54,910 bases of DNA from Sphingomonadales bacterium (GTDB taxonomy: Bacteria; Pseudomonadota; Alphaproteobacteria; Sphingomonadales; Sphingomonadaceae). Within the stretch, counting starts at the first letter, position 1. Every line of letters begins with the position of its first letter. This document shows, in pieces, positions 8,556 to 17,554 of the stretch. The notes under the pieces are model-generated. The model was given only the letters and a program-made list of their open reading frames with translations. It had not been told where the DNA came from and made no database searches. The DNA is taken from assembly GCA_006226685.1 (NCBI GenBank), contig SBGG01000097.1:1-54910 (forward strand), written 5' to 3'. Position numbers and translations under genes: made by a program.

Positions 8556-9463
8556 TGCTCGGACGCCTTCTTCAGGACCGACGCCTTGAAACCGTCATCG
8601 AGTCTTGCCGCGACCGTACCGACGATGTTGAATTTTTCCGGCGATAAACTGGTGTCGTACCGGTCTACCCTTTTTCCGGCATAGCCGCGGATCATTTCAG
8701 GCGTGATCCCCGGGGCCTTATCCACAGTTGCAAAAGCATCGCGCAGTTTCGCTTTGAGACCATCGTCCAGCCTGCTGCTCATGATGAGAGGGGGGTAGGG
8801 GATGGGTGCGCTTCTGGCGATCACACGGATGGTAGCCGGATCGACCGCTCCCTCCCCAACGGCCTTTTCGAAACTGTCGAACGAAAGTGCTGAGGCATCG
8901 ACCTGCCCATGGATGAGGGCGGCCAGGCTGTCGGCGTGGCTGCTGGTTATGCGGATCTTGCTGAGATCATGTAGCGGATCGAGGCCGGCATCGATGATCA
9001 TGGCCATGGGGTAGATGAACGAGGAGGTGGAGTTGATGTCGCCAAAGGCTACCCGCTTGTTCCTGAGGTCGGTTATGGCGCGGATGGGGGATGCAGTGCG
9101 GGCGAAGAGTCCCGCATAATAAATGGACTGGTCATTCTCGACGCCTACAGCCAGAAGATCCGCGCACCCCCGGTTTCGTGCCTGAATATATGTGACCGGC
9201 CCGACAAAGGCGATGTCCGCGCCGTTATTGCACAGGGCTTCGACGACCGTTGCATAGGATTGGCCCACCTTGATGTCGAAATCGATCCCGGTCATGCGGG
9301 AGACAGCCTGAAAGACCGGCTTATAATCGGCCTTGGTTCCATCCTCGGTGCCGCCGTCGGCAGGGATCAGGATAACGCGCAAAGCTTCGTTCTTGCCGTT
9401 TTCGGCGGGCGAGCAGCCGGATGCCGCGAGCAAAATCGCCATCAGGCCCAAAGATAATCGCAC
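8552..9463 (-). CDS. phnD: PhnD-type substrate-binding lipoprotein
   Basis: 303 aa. A lipoprotein signal with lipobox AASGC (Cys17) anchors it, presumably to the inner-membrane outer face or within the periplasm. The body is a two-lobed periplasmic binding protein of the PhnD/phosphate-phosphonate family: PADGGTEDG near the N-terminus, YATVVEAL and ADIAFVGPVTYI in lobe 1, and FGDINSTSSFIYP, whose Ser-Thr-Ser cluster corresponds to the phosphonate-binding helix start in PhnD. It is the first gene of the operon. Its upstream region carries a 42-bp composite site shared with the TonB receptor promoter 1.9 kb away. The exact ligand cannot be read from sequence. Confidence 0.92.
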   Translation of the reverse strand: MRLSLGLMAILLAASGCSPAENGKNEALRVILIPADGGTEDGTKADYKPVFQAVSRMTGIDFDIKVGQSYATVVEALCNNGADIAFVGPVTYIQARNRGCADLLAVGVENDQSIYYAGLFARTASPIRAITDLRNKRVAFGDINSTSSFIYPMAMIIDAGLDPLHDLSKIRITSSHADSLAALIHGQVDASALSFDSFEKAVGEGAVDPATIRVIARSAPIPYPPLIMSSRLDDGLKAKLRDAFATVDKAPGITPEMIRGYAGKRVDRYDTSLSPEKFNIVGTVAARLDDGFKASVLKKASEQ

Positions 9464-9537
9464 GCTCGCCTCCTGCCGCCATGGAAGCGGACTCTTCTCA
9501 TCAGGACATGGCTTTAAGAGGGCGATGTGACAAATTT

Positions 9538-9579
9538 ATGAATTTATCTCAATTTGCAAATATAATTTTATGAGATTAT
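9538..9579 (-). promoter_or_regulatory. Composite operator A, probable RpiR-regulator site
   Basis: Read on the minus strand it is ATAATCTCATA, 16 bases, TTGAGA, then TAAATTCAT. Site B at 11411-11451 has the same three blocks with a 15-base spacer and one base change in the last block. The core is an inverted TCTCA/TGAGA pair. It lies between divergent phnD and the HAD phosphatase gene. Assignment to the RpiR regulator is inferred from position and from sharing. Confidence 0.65.
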
Positions 9580-9629
9580 CGTATTTTTAGTATGGCTATT
9601 AAACCCCATTTGCACGGAGAGCGGCCCTT

Positions 9630-10430
9630 GTGAATAATCATTTTGTCGGATCGTCTGCGGCCTCCCCGGTTCAGGGACGAGAGGATGTGATTGTGCGGGG
9701 CGATCATTTCATCCTCGACCTTGACGGTACTTTGGTCCGCGGCGGCGTTGCAACCGAAGGGGCCCATGGTTTCCTTCGCGCCGCTGAGGGGCGGTTTGTC
9801 CTGCTGTCAAACAATTCGCGCGATACCAGTCGTTCACTCAGTTCCAAATTGCGCCGGTTCGGCTTTGTTGTTCCCGCCGAGCGGATCATCCTGGCGGGAG
9901 AGGAAGCGATCCTTTTTGCCGCCCGTGAATATCCCGGTGCGCGTTGTCTGGTCGCAACCTCATCGGTGCTCCGCCGTTATGCGCGCGGCCATGGGCTGAT
10001 ACCGGTGTCCGGAAATGCCGATGTGGTCGTACTGGGGCGTGACACCCGTTGGAGCTATGCCGGGTTTACGGCGCTCGTCAATGAGGTGCGGCGTGGGGCG
10101 ATATTGATAGCGGCCAACCCGGACCTGACCCATCCCGGCAAAGGTGGCCTGGTGGTGCCAGAGACCGGTTCGCTGCTTGCCGCGGTCGAGGCGGCCACCG
10201 GTGTTACCGCGACGCATATGATCGGGAAACCGGCGGCGACGCTGTTTGTCGCGGCCCTCGACCGGCTCGGGTCCGGCTGCGCCGATACGATCGTGATCGG
10301 CGATAATCCGTTGACCGATCGGGCAGGGGCTCGGGGGCTGGGTCTGCGATCGCTGATCGTTCATGCAGACCGTCGGGGAGGTTGCCCCAATCTGGCTGAT
10401 TTATGCGGTCAGATGAGAGATGTTCAATAG
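9630..10430 (+). CDS. HAD superfamily IIA (NagD-like) phosphatase
   Basis: 266 aa cytoplasmic hydrolase. HAD motifs: nucleophile motif DLDGTLV (30-36), motif II Ser60 in LLSNNS, motif III Lys200 in GKPAATLF, and motif IV GDNPLTD (224-230). The IIA cap between motifs II and III and the LLSNNS signature place it with NagD/AraL/p-nitrophenylphosphatase-type enzymes, which act on nucleotide, sugar or glycerol phosphates. It is not the PhnX phosphonatase type. The start is GTG with GGAG about 9 nt upstream. It is divergent from phnD over operator A, and its 3' end overlaps the convergent rpiR gene by 7 bp. Likely role: removing phosphate from an imported or processed organophosphate. Confidence 0.88.
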   Translation: MNNHFVGSSAASPVQGREDVIVRGDHFILDLDGTLVRGGVATEGAHGFLRAAEGRFVLLSNNSRDTSRSLSSKLRRFGFVVPAERIILAGEEAILFAAREYPGARCLVATSSVLRRYARGHGLIPVSGNADVVVLGRDTRWSYAGFTALVNEVRRGAILIAANPDLTHPGKGGLVVPETGSLLAAVEAATGVTATHMIGKPAATLFVAALDRLGSGCADTIVIGDNPLTDRAGARGLGLRSLIVHADRRGGCPNLADLCGQMRDVQ

Positions 10431-11299
10431 CGTTTGAGTGAAAGTATCTCGAAGGAGCGCCGCAATATGTCGCTGGAGCTTTCATAGTCCTGCAGCGCAA
10501 GGCAGGCGATTAATGTGTCCAGAACCGCGAGCTGGCCGATCCGGCTGGTCATGGCTTCGGTGCGGAAGTTGGTTTCGCGCGCGACGGTGAACAGGACGAT
10601 ATCGGCAAAAGCGAGAATGGGGGATTTCCCGTAATTGGTAACGACGATGGTTTTCGCGCCCGCCTCTCTGGCGAGCCGTGTCGCGGTAAGTGTTTCCTGA
10701 CTCGATCCCGAATGGGAAATGGTGAGCGTTACGACATCCGGCCCGGTAAGGCTGGCGCCGATCGCCTGAATGTGGCTGTCGACCAATGCTCTTGCTTCAA
10801 TGCCTATGCGCATCAGCCGGTAACTCGCATCCTCGGCGATCGGTGCCGCCGAACCTATGCCGTAAACCTCGACCCGGCGGGCAGTACGCATCGCTTCGGT
10901 CGCCTGAACGAGCGCGCGAACGTCAAGGCTGGCGCGGGTGTCCTGCAAGGCCTGAATATGGCTGGCGAACACCTTTCGCACCACCGTATCGGGGTGGTCG
11001 CCGGGTTCCAGATCTTCGTGGATGAACTGGACCGGGGTGACCAGATCCTGGGCGAGCGCAATCTTGAATTGCTGAAAGCCGGTATAGCCCAGGGTTTTCG
11101 CAAGGCCGATAACGCTGCCCTCCGAAGAGCCGGTTTTCTCCGCCAGTTCGGTCACCGACATGTGGACGACGTCGCTGACATGCTCCAGCACGAACTGGGC
11201 GATGCGGCGGCTGGTCGCCGGCAGGCTCGCCGCCATGCTCTGAAGCCGGGCGGCGGCGGGCTGAATGTCCTGTCCGTTGTTGTGCGTCTGCTGTGTCAT
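10424..11299 (-). CDS. RpiR/MurR-family transcriptional regulator (HTH + SIS)
   Basis: 291 aa. Residues about 15-90 form the RpiR N-terminal HTH domain (RRIAQFVLEH, MSVTELAEKTGSSEGSVIGLAKTLGYTGFQQFK). Residues about 140-275 form a SIS sugar-isomerase-like effector domain (VEVYGIGSAAPIAEDASYRL, LTISHSGSSQET, TIVVTNYGKSPI). SIS domains in this family bind phosphorylated sugars. The gene sits between the transporter/phosphatase half and the receptor/PHP half of the cluster. It is divergent from the TonB receptor across a region holding operator B and an extra TTGAGA half-site at 11352-11357, so autoregulation is plausible. Confidence 0.93.
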   Translation of the reverse strand: MTQQTHNNGQDIQPAAARLQSMAASLPATSRRIAQFVLEHVSDVVHMSVTELAEKTGSSEGSVIGLAKTLGYTGFQQFKIALAQDLVTPVQFIHEDLEPGDHPDTVVRKVFASHIQALQDTRASLDVRALVQATEAMRTARRVEVYGIGSAAPIAEDASYRLMRIGIEARALVDSHIQAIGASLTGPDVVTLTISHSGSSQETLTATRLAREAGAKTIVVTNYGKSPILAFADIVLFTVARETNFRTEAMTSRIGQLAVLDTLIACLALQDYESSSDILRRSFEILSLKRY

Positions 11300-11410
11300 G
11301 CGGGCAGGGATATCCTGCCGCGCGCGTTCCGTGAAGCGTGCGTGTTGTGAATTGAGAAAATTGTCGGATAGGATCAGAGGGTTTCAGGTCTTGGCCTATG
11401 GATGGATATT

Positions 11411-11451
11411 ATAATCTCATATTAATATATATATTTTTGAGAAAAATTCAT
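11411..11451 (+). promoter_or_regulatory. Composite operator B, shared with the phnD promoter
   Basis: ATAATCTCATA (11411-11421), 15 AT-rich bases, TTGAGA (11437-11442), AAAATTCAT (11443-11451). It matches site A blockwise. It lies about 100 bp upstream of the TonB receptor start and about 110 bp upstream of the rpiR start. Confidence 0.65.
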
Positions 11452-11547
11452 TTCTCTGTCACAAACCCTCTCTATCGCCCCGCCATCACATCACTCGGAC
11501 GCCTCGCGTTGATGGCCAGGCGTTCATCCACAAAGGGGTAATGGGGA

Positions 11548-14445
11548 ATGACTGCTTTCAAGATACGATTGCTCGTCGGGCTGGCGAGTTCCGCGCTGAC
11601 CGTTTCGACCGCCAATGCGCAGGGGCTGACCGATGCAGGGCCGGGCAGCGAGCCGGAGAATATGGTCTCCGACGAGCAGATCGTTGTCACCGGCTCGCAT
11701 ATTCCTCGCCCGGAAATCGAATCCGCCATGCCCGTCAGCATTACAAAGATGGAGGAGGCGATCGCGCTGGGCAGTATCAGCGCATATGATGCGCTCGCGC
11801 GCGATCCGGCGCTCGGTATTGGGTTGAACCTTGGTAAAATTCAAAGCACCAATGGCAGCGGTGCCGGCATCAGTGGCGGCATATCGGCGGTAAATCTGCG
11901 CAACCTTGGGACTAACCGCACGCTGACCCTGATCGACGGTCAGCGGCGGGTGTCGAGTACCGGGACGTCATCCGAAGTCGACATAAACATGATACCGGTG
12001 GGCATGATAGACCGGATCGAGGTGGTCACCGGCGGTGCGGCGGCCATTTACGGCGCCGATGCTCTGGCCGGCGCCGTGAATATCGTCACCAGAAGCAAAG
12101 TCGACGGCCTCAATATCACGGCAACAAAGGGTATCTCGCAACGCGGCGATGCGGCGCAGTTCATGACCTCGATCTCAACCGGGGGCAGGTTCGCCGATGG
12201 CCGCGGTTCGTTCGCCATCGGAGGCACCTATTCCGAAACCGATCCGCTTGCCGTCGCGGACCGGCAGAGCATGGAGGAAGGCGGCGTCATATATTGGGCC
12301 AACCCTGCGAATACCGGGCCGAATGATGGCATTCCCGACACAATATTATATAAAAATTTCAAGGCATTATATGTTGGTTTCGATCCCAGCTACTATCTGG
12401 GTGGGAAAAACTATGTCATACAAAATGGCGTGCCGCGTGAGGCTGTCTGCGAAACGCCGCTGCTGACGGGGGGGCTACTGATATGCGATGGCGTCAGCAG
12501 CGACGGTCGCGTACCCGCTTATAATGAACAGATTCGCGGTGGGGTCACATCTCTGGCGCTGATGGGGAACCTCGATTACGAGCTTACCGACACCATCAAA
12601 TATGGTGCCTATTTCTCATATGGCCGCAATAAATATTCGGGGAATGTCTATCAGTGGCATGAGGATTCGCGGTCCGTTTATTTCCATGGCGCGGGCGGTG
12701 CCGTCGCCTATCTCGACAACCCATATCTGCCCGATGCCGTGCGGCAACAGATGCTGGATGCGGGGGTGACCCGGATCAACATCGACAGGACCTATGGTAA
12801 CCTTCCCTACAGAACGGAAAAGAACGATCGGGAAAGTTTCACCATCGGCCAGAATGTGGGCGGCAAGCTGACCGAAGGGCTCCATTGGAAAGCCTTTTTC
12901 CAATATGGCCGGGTGAACTTGAACGCCGATACATATAATACCCCCTATGAATCCCATTGGCTTGCCGCCCGTGATGTCATTGCCGATCCGGAAACCGGTC
13001 AGGCTGTCTGTCGGGATGAGGCTGCCCGGGCGGCCGGCTGCCTGCCGCTGAATATCTTTGGCCAGAATGCGCCCAGCCAGGAGGCGCTCGATTATCTGAT
13101 GGGGGATGTACACTCACGACAGGTCAGTACCCAGCGGATTTACGGCGCCAATATCGGCGGGAATCTCCTTCGCCTTCCCTATGGTGATCTGGCGATTGCC
13201 CTGGGTGTCGAGCATAGGAAGGAAAGCCTGAAAACAACTCCGGACGCCCTCGCGCGGAGTGGAGAGACAAGCTATACTTTCGGCCCCGTCACGATCGATA
13301 AATGGGATGTATCGTCCAGCGTGTCCGAACTTTATGGTGAGGTTCGCGTTCCGATACTTGCTCATCTCCCCTATGCTGAACGTCTGGAAATCGGCGGCGC
13401 CTATCGTTATTCGGATTATGATACGGTCGGCGACACGCATACATGGAAAGCGGATGCCAGCTGGTCGCCATTTACCGGTATTACGTTTCGCGGTGTTCGG
13501 TCCCGTGCGGTGCGCGTGCCCAATTTCAGCGAGCTATATTCTTCGCAGAACACCTCGCAACTGGCAGGCTATATCGATCCCTGTCAGGATTCCGTCTATT
13601 ATCTCAGCGAGACGCGGGCGGCAAATTGCAGGGCGCTCGGTATCACGACTCCGCTCGCCTACTCCGGCACCGGCCCGGTCTATACGTCGGGCGGGAATCC
13701 CGACCTCAAGCCCGAGACGTCCGACAGCCTGACATTGGGGGTCGTGTTGCAACCCGACTTCCTTCCCGGTTTCGACCTCACGGTCGATTATTGGAATATC
13801 GATATCAAGGATATCATCACCAGCTTTTCGGCGACGACCATGCTGGACCTGTGTGTGGACCTGCCGACGATCGATAATCCTTTCTGCAAGAACATCGTCC
13901 GCGATACCGAAACCCATGCTCCCACTTCAATCCTGGGCAGCCTTATCAATGCGGCGCATCGCGAAGCGCGGGGTATCGATATCGGCGCTAATTATCGCCG
14001 TCGGTTGGGGGGCGGGCAGATCAACCTTGCCTTCAAGGGAACCTATCTCATCAAGGATGTGACCAAAACCACGCCGGGCCTCGCCACGGGCGATGTCGTC
14101 AACGACGGTGGATGGCAGGGGTATCAGCGTTTCCGGGCCTCGCTGACGACTGCTTATGATATCGGCAAATTCGGTGTTGTTCTGAACACGCGTTTCATGA
14201 GCGCGAGCAAATATAGCGTGAATACCACTTCGTCAGAAGCCTATCCAGACGATAAGGTCCCCGCGAAACTATATAATGATCTCGGTGTTGAGTTTCGGAT
14301 TACACCGGACAAGAAGATCGGGTTCGGTGTCCAGAATCTTATGGATGTCGGACCGGTTAGATTGGCTCAGCCGATCAGCATTAACTATACGACTTTTGAC
14401 TGGGTGGGACGGTATTTTTACGTCACGACCAGCCTGAAATTCTGA
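11548..14445 (+). CDS. TonB-dependent outer-membrane receptor, large Caulobacter/sphingomonad type
   Basis: 965 aa. The signal peptide ends near TANAQ (about residue 25). A TonB box-like IVVTGSHI (about 50-57) is followed by a plug domain with DGQRRV, INMIPVGMIDRIEVVTGGAAAIYGADALAGAVNIVT, then a 22-strand barrel with the late motif SGGNPDLKPETSDSL and a C-terminal Phe. Such receptors import bulky or scarce solutes across the outer membrane using TonB energy. It shares an operator with phnDCE and is followed by an exported PHP hydrolase, so its substrate is probably a phosphorus-containing organic molecule; this is inference. A longer plug-region linker and large size resemble carbohydrate or unknown-substrate receptors rather than siderophore receptors. 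Confidence 0.93.
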   Translation: MTAFKIRLLVGLASSALTVSTANAQGLTDAGPGSEPENMVSDEQIVVTGSHIPRPEIESAMPVSITKMEEAIALGSISAYDALARDPALGIGLNLGKIQSTNGSGAGISGGISAVNLRNLGTNRTLTLIDGQRRVSSTGTSSEVDINMIPVGMIDRIEVVTGGAAAIYGADALAGAVNIVTRSKVDGLNITATKGISQRGDAAQFMTSISTGGRFADGRGSFAIGGTYSETDPLAVADRQSMEEGGVIYWANPANTGPNDGIPDTILYKNFKALYVGFDPSYYLGGKNYVIQNGVPREAVCETPLLTGGLLICDGVSSDGRVPAYNEQIRGGVTSLALMGNLDYELTDTIKYGAYFSYGRNKYSGNVYQWHEDSRSVYFHGAGGAVAYLDNPYLPDAVRQQMLDAGVTRINIDRTYGNLPYRTEKNDRESFTIGQNVGGKLTEGLHWKAFFQYGRVNLNADTYNTPYESHWLAARDVIADPETGQAVCRDEAARAAGCLPLNIFGQNAPSQEALDYLMGDVHSRQVSTQRIYGANIGGNLLRLPYGDLAIALGVEHRKESLKTTPDALARSGETSYTFGPVTIDKWDVSSSVSELYGEVRVPILAHLPYAERLEIGGAYRYSDYDTVGDTHTWKADASWSPFTGITFRGVRSRAVRVPNFSELYSSQNTSQLAGYIDPCQDSVYYLSETRAANCRALGITTPLAYSGTGPVYTSGGNPDLKPETSDSLTLGVVLQPDFLPGFDLTVDYWNIDIKDIITSFSATTMLDLCVDLPTIDNPFCKNIVRDTETHAPTSILGSLINAAHREARGIDIGANYRRRLGGGQINLAFKGTYLIKDVTKTTPGLATGDVVNDGGWQGYQRFRASLTTAYDIGKFGVVLNTRFMSASKYSVNTTSSEAYPDDKVPAKLYNDLGVEFRITPDKKIGFGVQNLMDVGPVRLAQPISINYTTFDWVGRYFYVTTSLKF

Positions 14446-14523
14446 CAGGGGTAGCTTTGGTGAAAGTGTCGCCGAGATGGGGCGCTTTCCCCGAGGATAT
14501 ACGGATGAACTTGTGGTGAGCGG

Positions 14524-14539
14524 GAGGGGCCGGCCCCTC
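14524..14539. repeat. Perfect 16-bp GC palindrome between receptor and PHP genes
   Basis: GAGGGGCCGGCCCCTC with no spacer, in the 118-bp gap between the TonB receptor and PHP hydrolase genes. It has no T-run, so it is more likely an RNA-processing or attenuation hairpin that sets relative expression than a full terminator. Confidence 0.4.
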
Positions 14540-14563
14540 TCGTTCCGTTATGGGAGAAAATCG

Positions 14564-15649
14564 ATGAGAAGCGGGCTGGCCTCAACCCTATTCACTGGCC
14601 TTCTTGGTCTCGCGGTGGGCCAGTTCTCTTCTGTGTACGCACAGGATTCAGAAGGGCGATGGTATAAGGGCAACACCCACACGCACACGGTCAATTCTGA
14701 CGGTGACAGCTCGCCCGATCATGTCGCACGCTGGTATAAGGAACATGGGTATCAGTTCCTCTTCATTACCGACCATGGCTATGTAACGGATGTCGCGCCC
14801 CTGAATGCCCTGCTCGGCGCATCGGGCCGTTTTCTGATAATGCCCGGCGAGGAGATTACCCAGTCCCGCCGGGGAGAAGGGCGTGGAAATGAGGCGCATG
14901 TCAATGCGCTGTTTACGACCAAAAGCATCCGGCCGGTGGGTGAGCTGGAATGTTTTACATGGGGGTGCGTGGGGCGGGCCGCCGCTTCAGGGTCGTTGGG
15001 GAGCACGATCGACGCCAATGTCGCCACAGTGAGGCAGCAGGGCGGTATAGCCCAGGTCAATCATCCAAATTATCTCTGGTCGCTGAAACCGGAAGATCTC
15101 GATGCCTTGCCCGATGGTAGCTTGCTCGAGATCTGGAATGGTATTGGAGAGACCAATAATCTGGGCGGCGGCGATGGCATGGGTGATAAAAGGCCCTCCG
15201 GCGAAGGTTTTTGGGACCATGCTCTCAGTCTCGGCAAGGTCGTCTGGGGGGTGGGTGCGGATGATTCACACTGGTTTCAGGGCGAACGAGTGGCCGACCC
15301 CGCAAGTGCAGGGCCGGGCAAAGCCTGGATCATGGTGCGGGCATCCGAGTTGACGCCCACGGCCATCAAGACGGCGATTTCGAAGGGAGAGTTTTATGCC
15401 TCGACCGGCGTGAACCTCGCGGATATCAGCGCCGATGAGAAGAGTTTCACTATTACCATCGCCCAAGGCAAAGACGGTTCGCGCTATGTTACGCGTTTCA
15501 TTGGCAAGGGCGGGAAAGTCCTTGCGGAAGTGGACGGGGTCAAGCCGAGTTATCATTTTCAGGGGGCCGAGGCTTATGTCCGTGCCTCGATCATCGATTC
15601 CAACGGCAGGCGCGCCTGGACCCAGCCGGTTTTCCGCGATGGCAGATAG
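14564..15649 (+). CDS. Exported PHP-domain metal-dependent phosphoesterase
   Basis: 361 aa. The signal peptide ends near SVYAQ (about residue 27), so it acts in the periplasm. PHP-family metal ligands are visible: HTHT (His39, His41), Asp47, TDH (Asp70-His71), a Glu in GEEITQ (about 95), a His in QVNHPN (about 165) and a terminal ADDSH. The C-terminal 100 residues form a beta-rich domain. PHP enzymes hydrolyse phosphomono- or diesters with two or three metal ions. The start was moved to ATG 14564, which has GGGAG 7 nt upstream and gives a clean signal peptide; the longer frame from 14477 has neither. It lies downstream of the TonB receptor in the phn/RpiR regulon and may cleave a substrate after outer-membrane entry. 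Confidence 0.87.
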   Translation: MRSGLASTLFTGLLGLAVGQFSSVYAQDSEGRWYKGNTHTHTVNSDGDSSPDHVARWYKEHGYQFLFITDHGYVTDVAPLNALLGASGRFLIMPGEEITQSRRGEGRGNEAHVNALFTTKSIRPVGELECFTWGCVGRAAASGSLGSTIDANVATVRQQGGIAQVNHPNYLWSLKPEDLDALPDGSLLEIWNGIGETNNLGGGDGMGDKRPSGEGFWDHALSLGKVVWGVGADDSHWFQGERVADPASAGPGKAWIMVRASELTPTAIKTAISKGEFYASTGVNLADISADEKSFTITIAQGKDGSRYVTRFIGKGGKVLAEVDGVKPSYHFQGAEAYVRASIIDSNGRRAWTQPVFRDGR

Positions 15650-15802
15650 TTTCGTGCGTGTCGGGATGACCGATCGCGATCGGATGGGCTGAAAAGGGCG
15701 GAAGGAAGGTGTCGTGCGTTCTCCTGCGCTCTTCGTCGGCGGACAGAGAGGGGGCGTTTCCGACGCCTGACTCGGGAAACCCTTACGACCTCGGTTTCAA
15801 AC

Positions 15803-15836
15803 GCCGATCCGTCAGTAAACGGATCGGCATTTTATC
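15803..15836 (+). terminator. Rho-independent terminator after PHP gene
   Basis: A 10-bp perfect stem, GCCGATCCGT / ACGGATCGGC, with a 6-base loop, is followed by ATTTTATC. It lies about 150 bp after the PHP gene and ends the receptor-PHP transcript. A 13-G run follows at 15894-15906. Confidence 0.8.
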
Positions 15837-15935
15837 GAATCGGCTATGGTTGTTGTCCGGGCCACCCCGAAAGGGCGAGGCCGTAACAGGGCAGGGGGGG
15901 GGGGGGCGTTCAGAAGACACGGCTTCCGATGGGGC

Positions 15936-16286
15936 TCACGCCTTCTTCGCGGCGGTGATGATGACCTCGACCTTGTAGTCGGGGGTGGCAAGCTTCGCTT
16001 CGCCGGTGGCGCGGGCAGGGGCCTGACCGCCAGCGATCCAGGCGTCCCACACCGCGTTCATTTCCGCGAAGTCGGCCATGTCGGCGAGCCAGATCGTCGC
16101 GCTCAGCAGATGGTTCCGATCGCTGCCGGTGCGTTCGAGCAGGGCATCGACCTGCGCCAGCACCGCCTTGGTCTGTTCGGCGACGCTCGCACCCGGCTCC
16201 GCGACCTGTCCGGCCAGATAGATGGTGTCGCCATGCACTACGGCCTGGCTCATGCGGGGCCCCTGATCGAAACGGGTAATGGTCAT
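15936..16286 (-). CDS. RidA/YjgF family protein (reactive imine deaminase)
   Basis: 116 aa, the usual size of the family. Typical features: MTITRFDQGPRMSQAVVHGDTIYLAGQV at the start, QTKAVLAQVDALLERTGSD helices, SATIWLADM, and the tail KVEVIITAAKK. RidA trimers hydrolyse enamine/imine intermediates such as 2-aminoacrylate. The canonical Arg of the active site appears in PARAT (about residue 93). It is the third gene of alr-dadA-ridA, 17 bp after dadA. DadA makes 2-iminopropionate from D-alanine, a direct substrate type for RidA enzymes, which makes the operon chemically coherent. Confidence 0.9.
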   Translation of the reverse strand: MTITRFDQGPRMSQAVVHGDTIYLAGQVAEPGASVAEQTKAVLAQVDALLERTGSDRNHLLSATIWLADMADFAEMNAVWDAWIAGGQAPARATGEAKLATPDYKVEVIITAAKKA

Positions 16287-16303
16287 ATATATGTCTCCTG
16301 AGC

Positions 16304-17554
16304 TTAATAGCGACTGATAGAGAGGTCGTCCGTCTCAATGGCCGGGCGGCGTCCGCTGATGATGTCTGCGAGCACATGTCCCGAACCGCAGGACATTGTC
16401 CAGCCCAGCGTGCCATGGCCGGTATTGAGATAGAGATTGGGATAGCGCGTTGGCCCGATGACAGGCGTGCTGTCGGGCGTCATCGGGCGCAGGCCGCACC
16501 AGAAATTGGGCTGTCCATAGTTTGCCGCTCCGGGGAAAAGCGAGCGCACCGAATGTTCGAGCGTTGCCTGCCGCGCCGGGGGCAGGCTGAGGTCGAAGCC
16601 GTTGAGCTCCGCCATGCCGCCGACCCGGACGCGGTCCCCCAGCCGGGTGATCGCGACCTTGAAGCTTTCATCGAGCACGGTCGATACCGGCGCGCGGCTT
16701 TCTTCCCGCAGCGGCACGGTGATCGAATATCCCTTCACCGGATAGACCGGCAGCCTGATCCCCAGCGGGGCCAGTAGCATGGGCGAGAAGCTGCCCATGG
16801 CGACGACATAGGCATCGCCTTTTACCTGTCCGGCGCTGGTTTCGACATGGGTGATGCGTCCGCCTTCTTCCGCGATATGGCTGATGGTGCAGCCTTGCAG
16901 GAAGGTCGCGCCCTGTGCCTGGGCCATGGCGGCGAGGGCGTTGGTGAATTTGAAGCAGTCGCCGGTTTCGTCATGGGGCAGGCGCAGGCCGCCGACAAAC
17001 GGAGCCTCGCTATGGGCAAGGCCGGGTTCCGCCGCAATGCATCCCGCCCGATCGAGCAGTTCGAACGGCACCCCGTCGGCCTGAAGTACCGCAATATCCT
17101 TGGCGATGCCGTCAAGTTGCTTCTGTTCGCGGAAGAGCTGGAGCGTCCCCTTCGTTCCTTCGTCATAGGATATGCCGGTGTCGCGGCGCAGCTCGATCAG
17201 CCGGTCGCGGCTATATTCGGCAATGCGCACCATGCGTTCCTTGTTGATGCGATAGGCATCCGCCGTGCAGTTGCGGAGCATGGCCAGCATCCAGCGAAGC
17301 ATCGCCGGATCGGCCTTCGCATGCAGGATCAGCGGCGCATGTTTCATGAACAGCCAGCGTATCGCCTTCATCGGGATGCCGGGCGCGGCCCAGGGCGAGG
17401 CATAGCCGGGCGAGATCTGGCCGGCATTGGCGAAGCTGGTTTCCAGTGCAGGTCCGGCCTGCCGGTCGATCACGACCACTTCATGTCCGGCCTGTGTCAG
17501 ATACCAGGCCGAAGCCGTTCCGACCACGCCGCCGCCCAGGATTACGACTTTCAT
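16304..17554 (-). CDS. dadA: D-amino acid dehydrogenase small subunit (FAD)
   Basis: 416 aa, full length for DadA. N-terminal dinucleotide fold [17 protein letters not shown] (about 3-19) with the acidic end of beta 2 in VVIDRQ. The DadA-type signature [20 protein letters not shown] is at about 40-60. The C-terminal part has the FAD motif [19 protein letters not shown] and [18 protein letters not shown]. It oxidises D-alanine and other D-amino acids to 2-oxo acids at the inner membrane. The start overlaps the alr stop (ATGA), and ridA follows by 17 bp. Confidence 0.96.
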   Translation of the reverse strand: MKVVILGGGVVGTASAWYLTQAGHEVVVIDRQAGPALETSFANAGQISPGYASPWAAPGIPMKAIRWLFMKHAPLILHAKADPAMLRWMLAMLRNCTADAYRINKERMVRIAEYSRDRLIELRRDTGISYDEGTKGTLQLFREQKQLDGIAKDIAVLQADGVPFELLDRAGCIAAEPGLAHSEAPFVGGLRLPHDETGDCFKFTNALAAMAQAQGATFLQGCTISHIAEEGGRITHVETSAGQVKGDAYVVAMGSFSPMLLAPLGIRLPVYPVKGYSITVPLREESRAPVSTVLDESFKVAITRLGDRVRVGGMAELNGFDLSLPPARQATLEHSVRSLFPGAANYGQPNFWCGLRPMTPDSTPVIGPTRYPNLYLNTGHGTLGWTMSCGSGHVLADIISGRRPAIETDDLSISRY

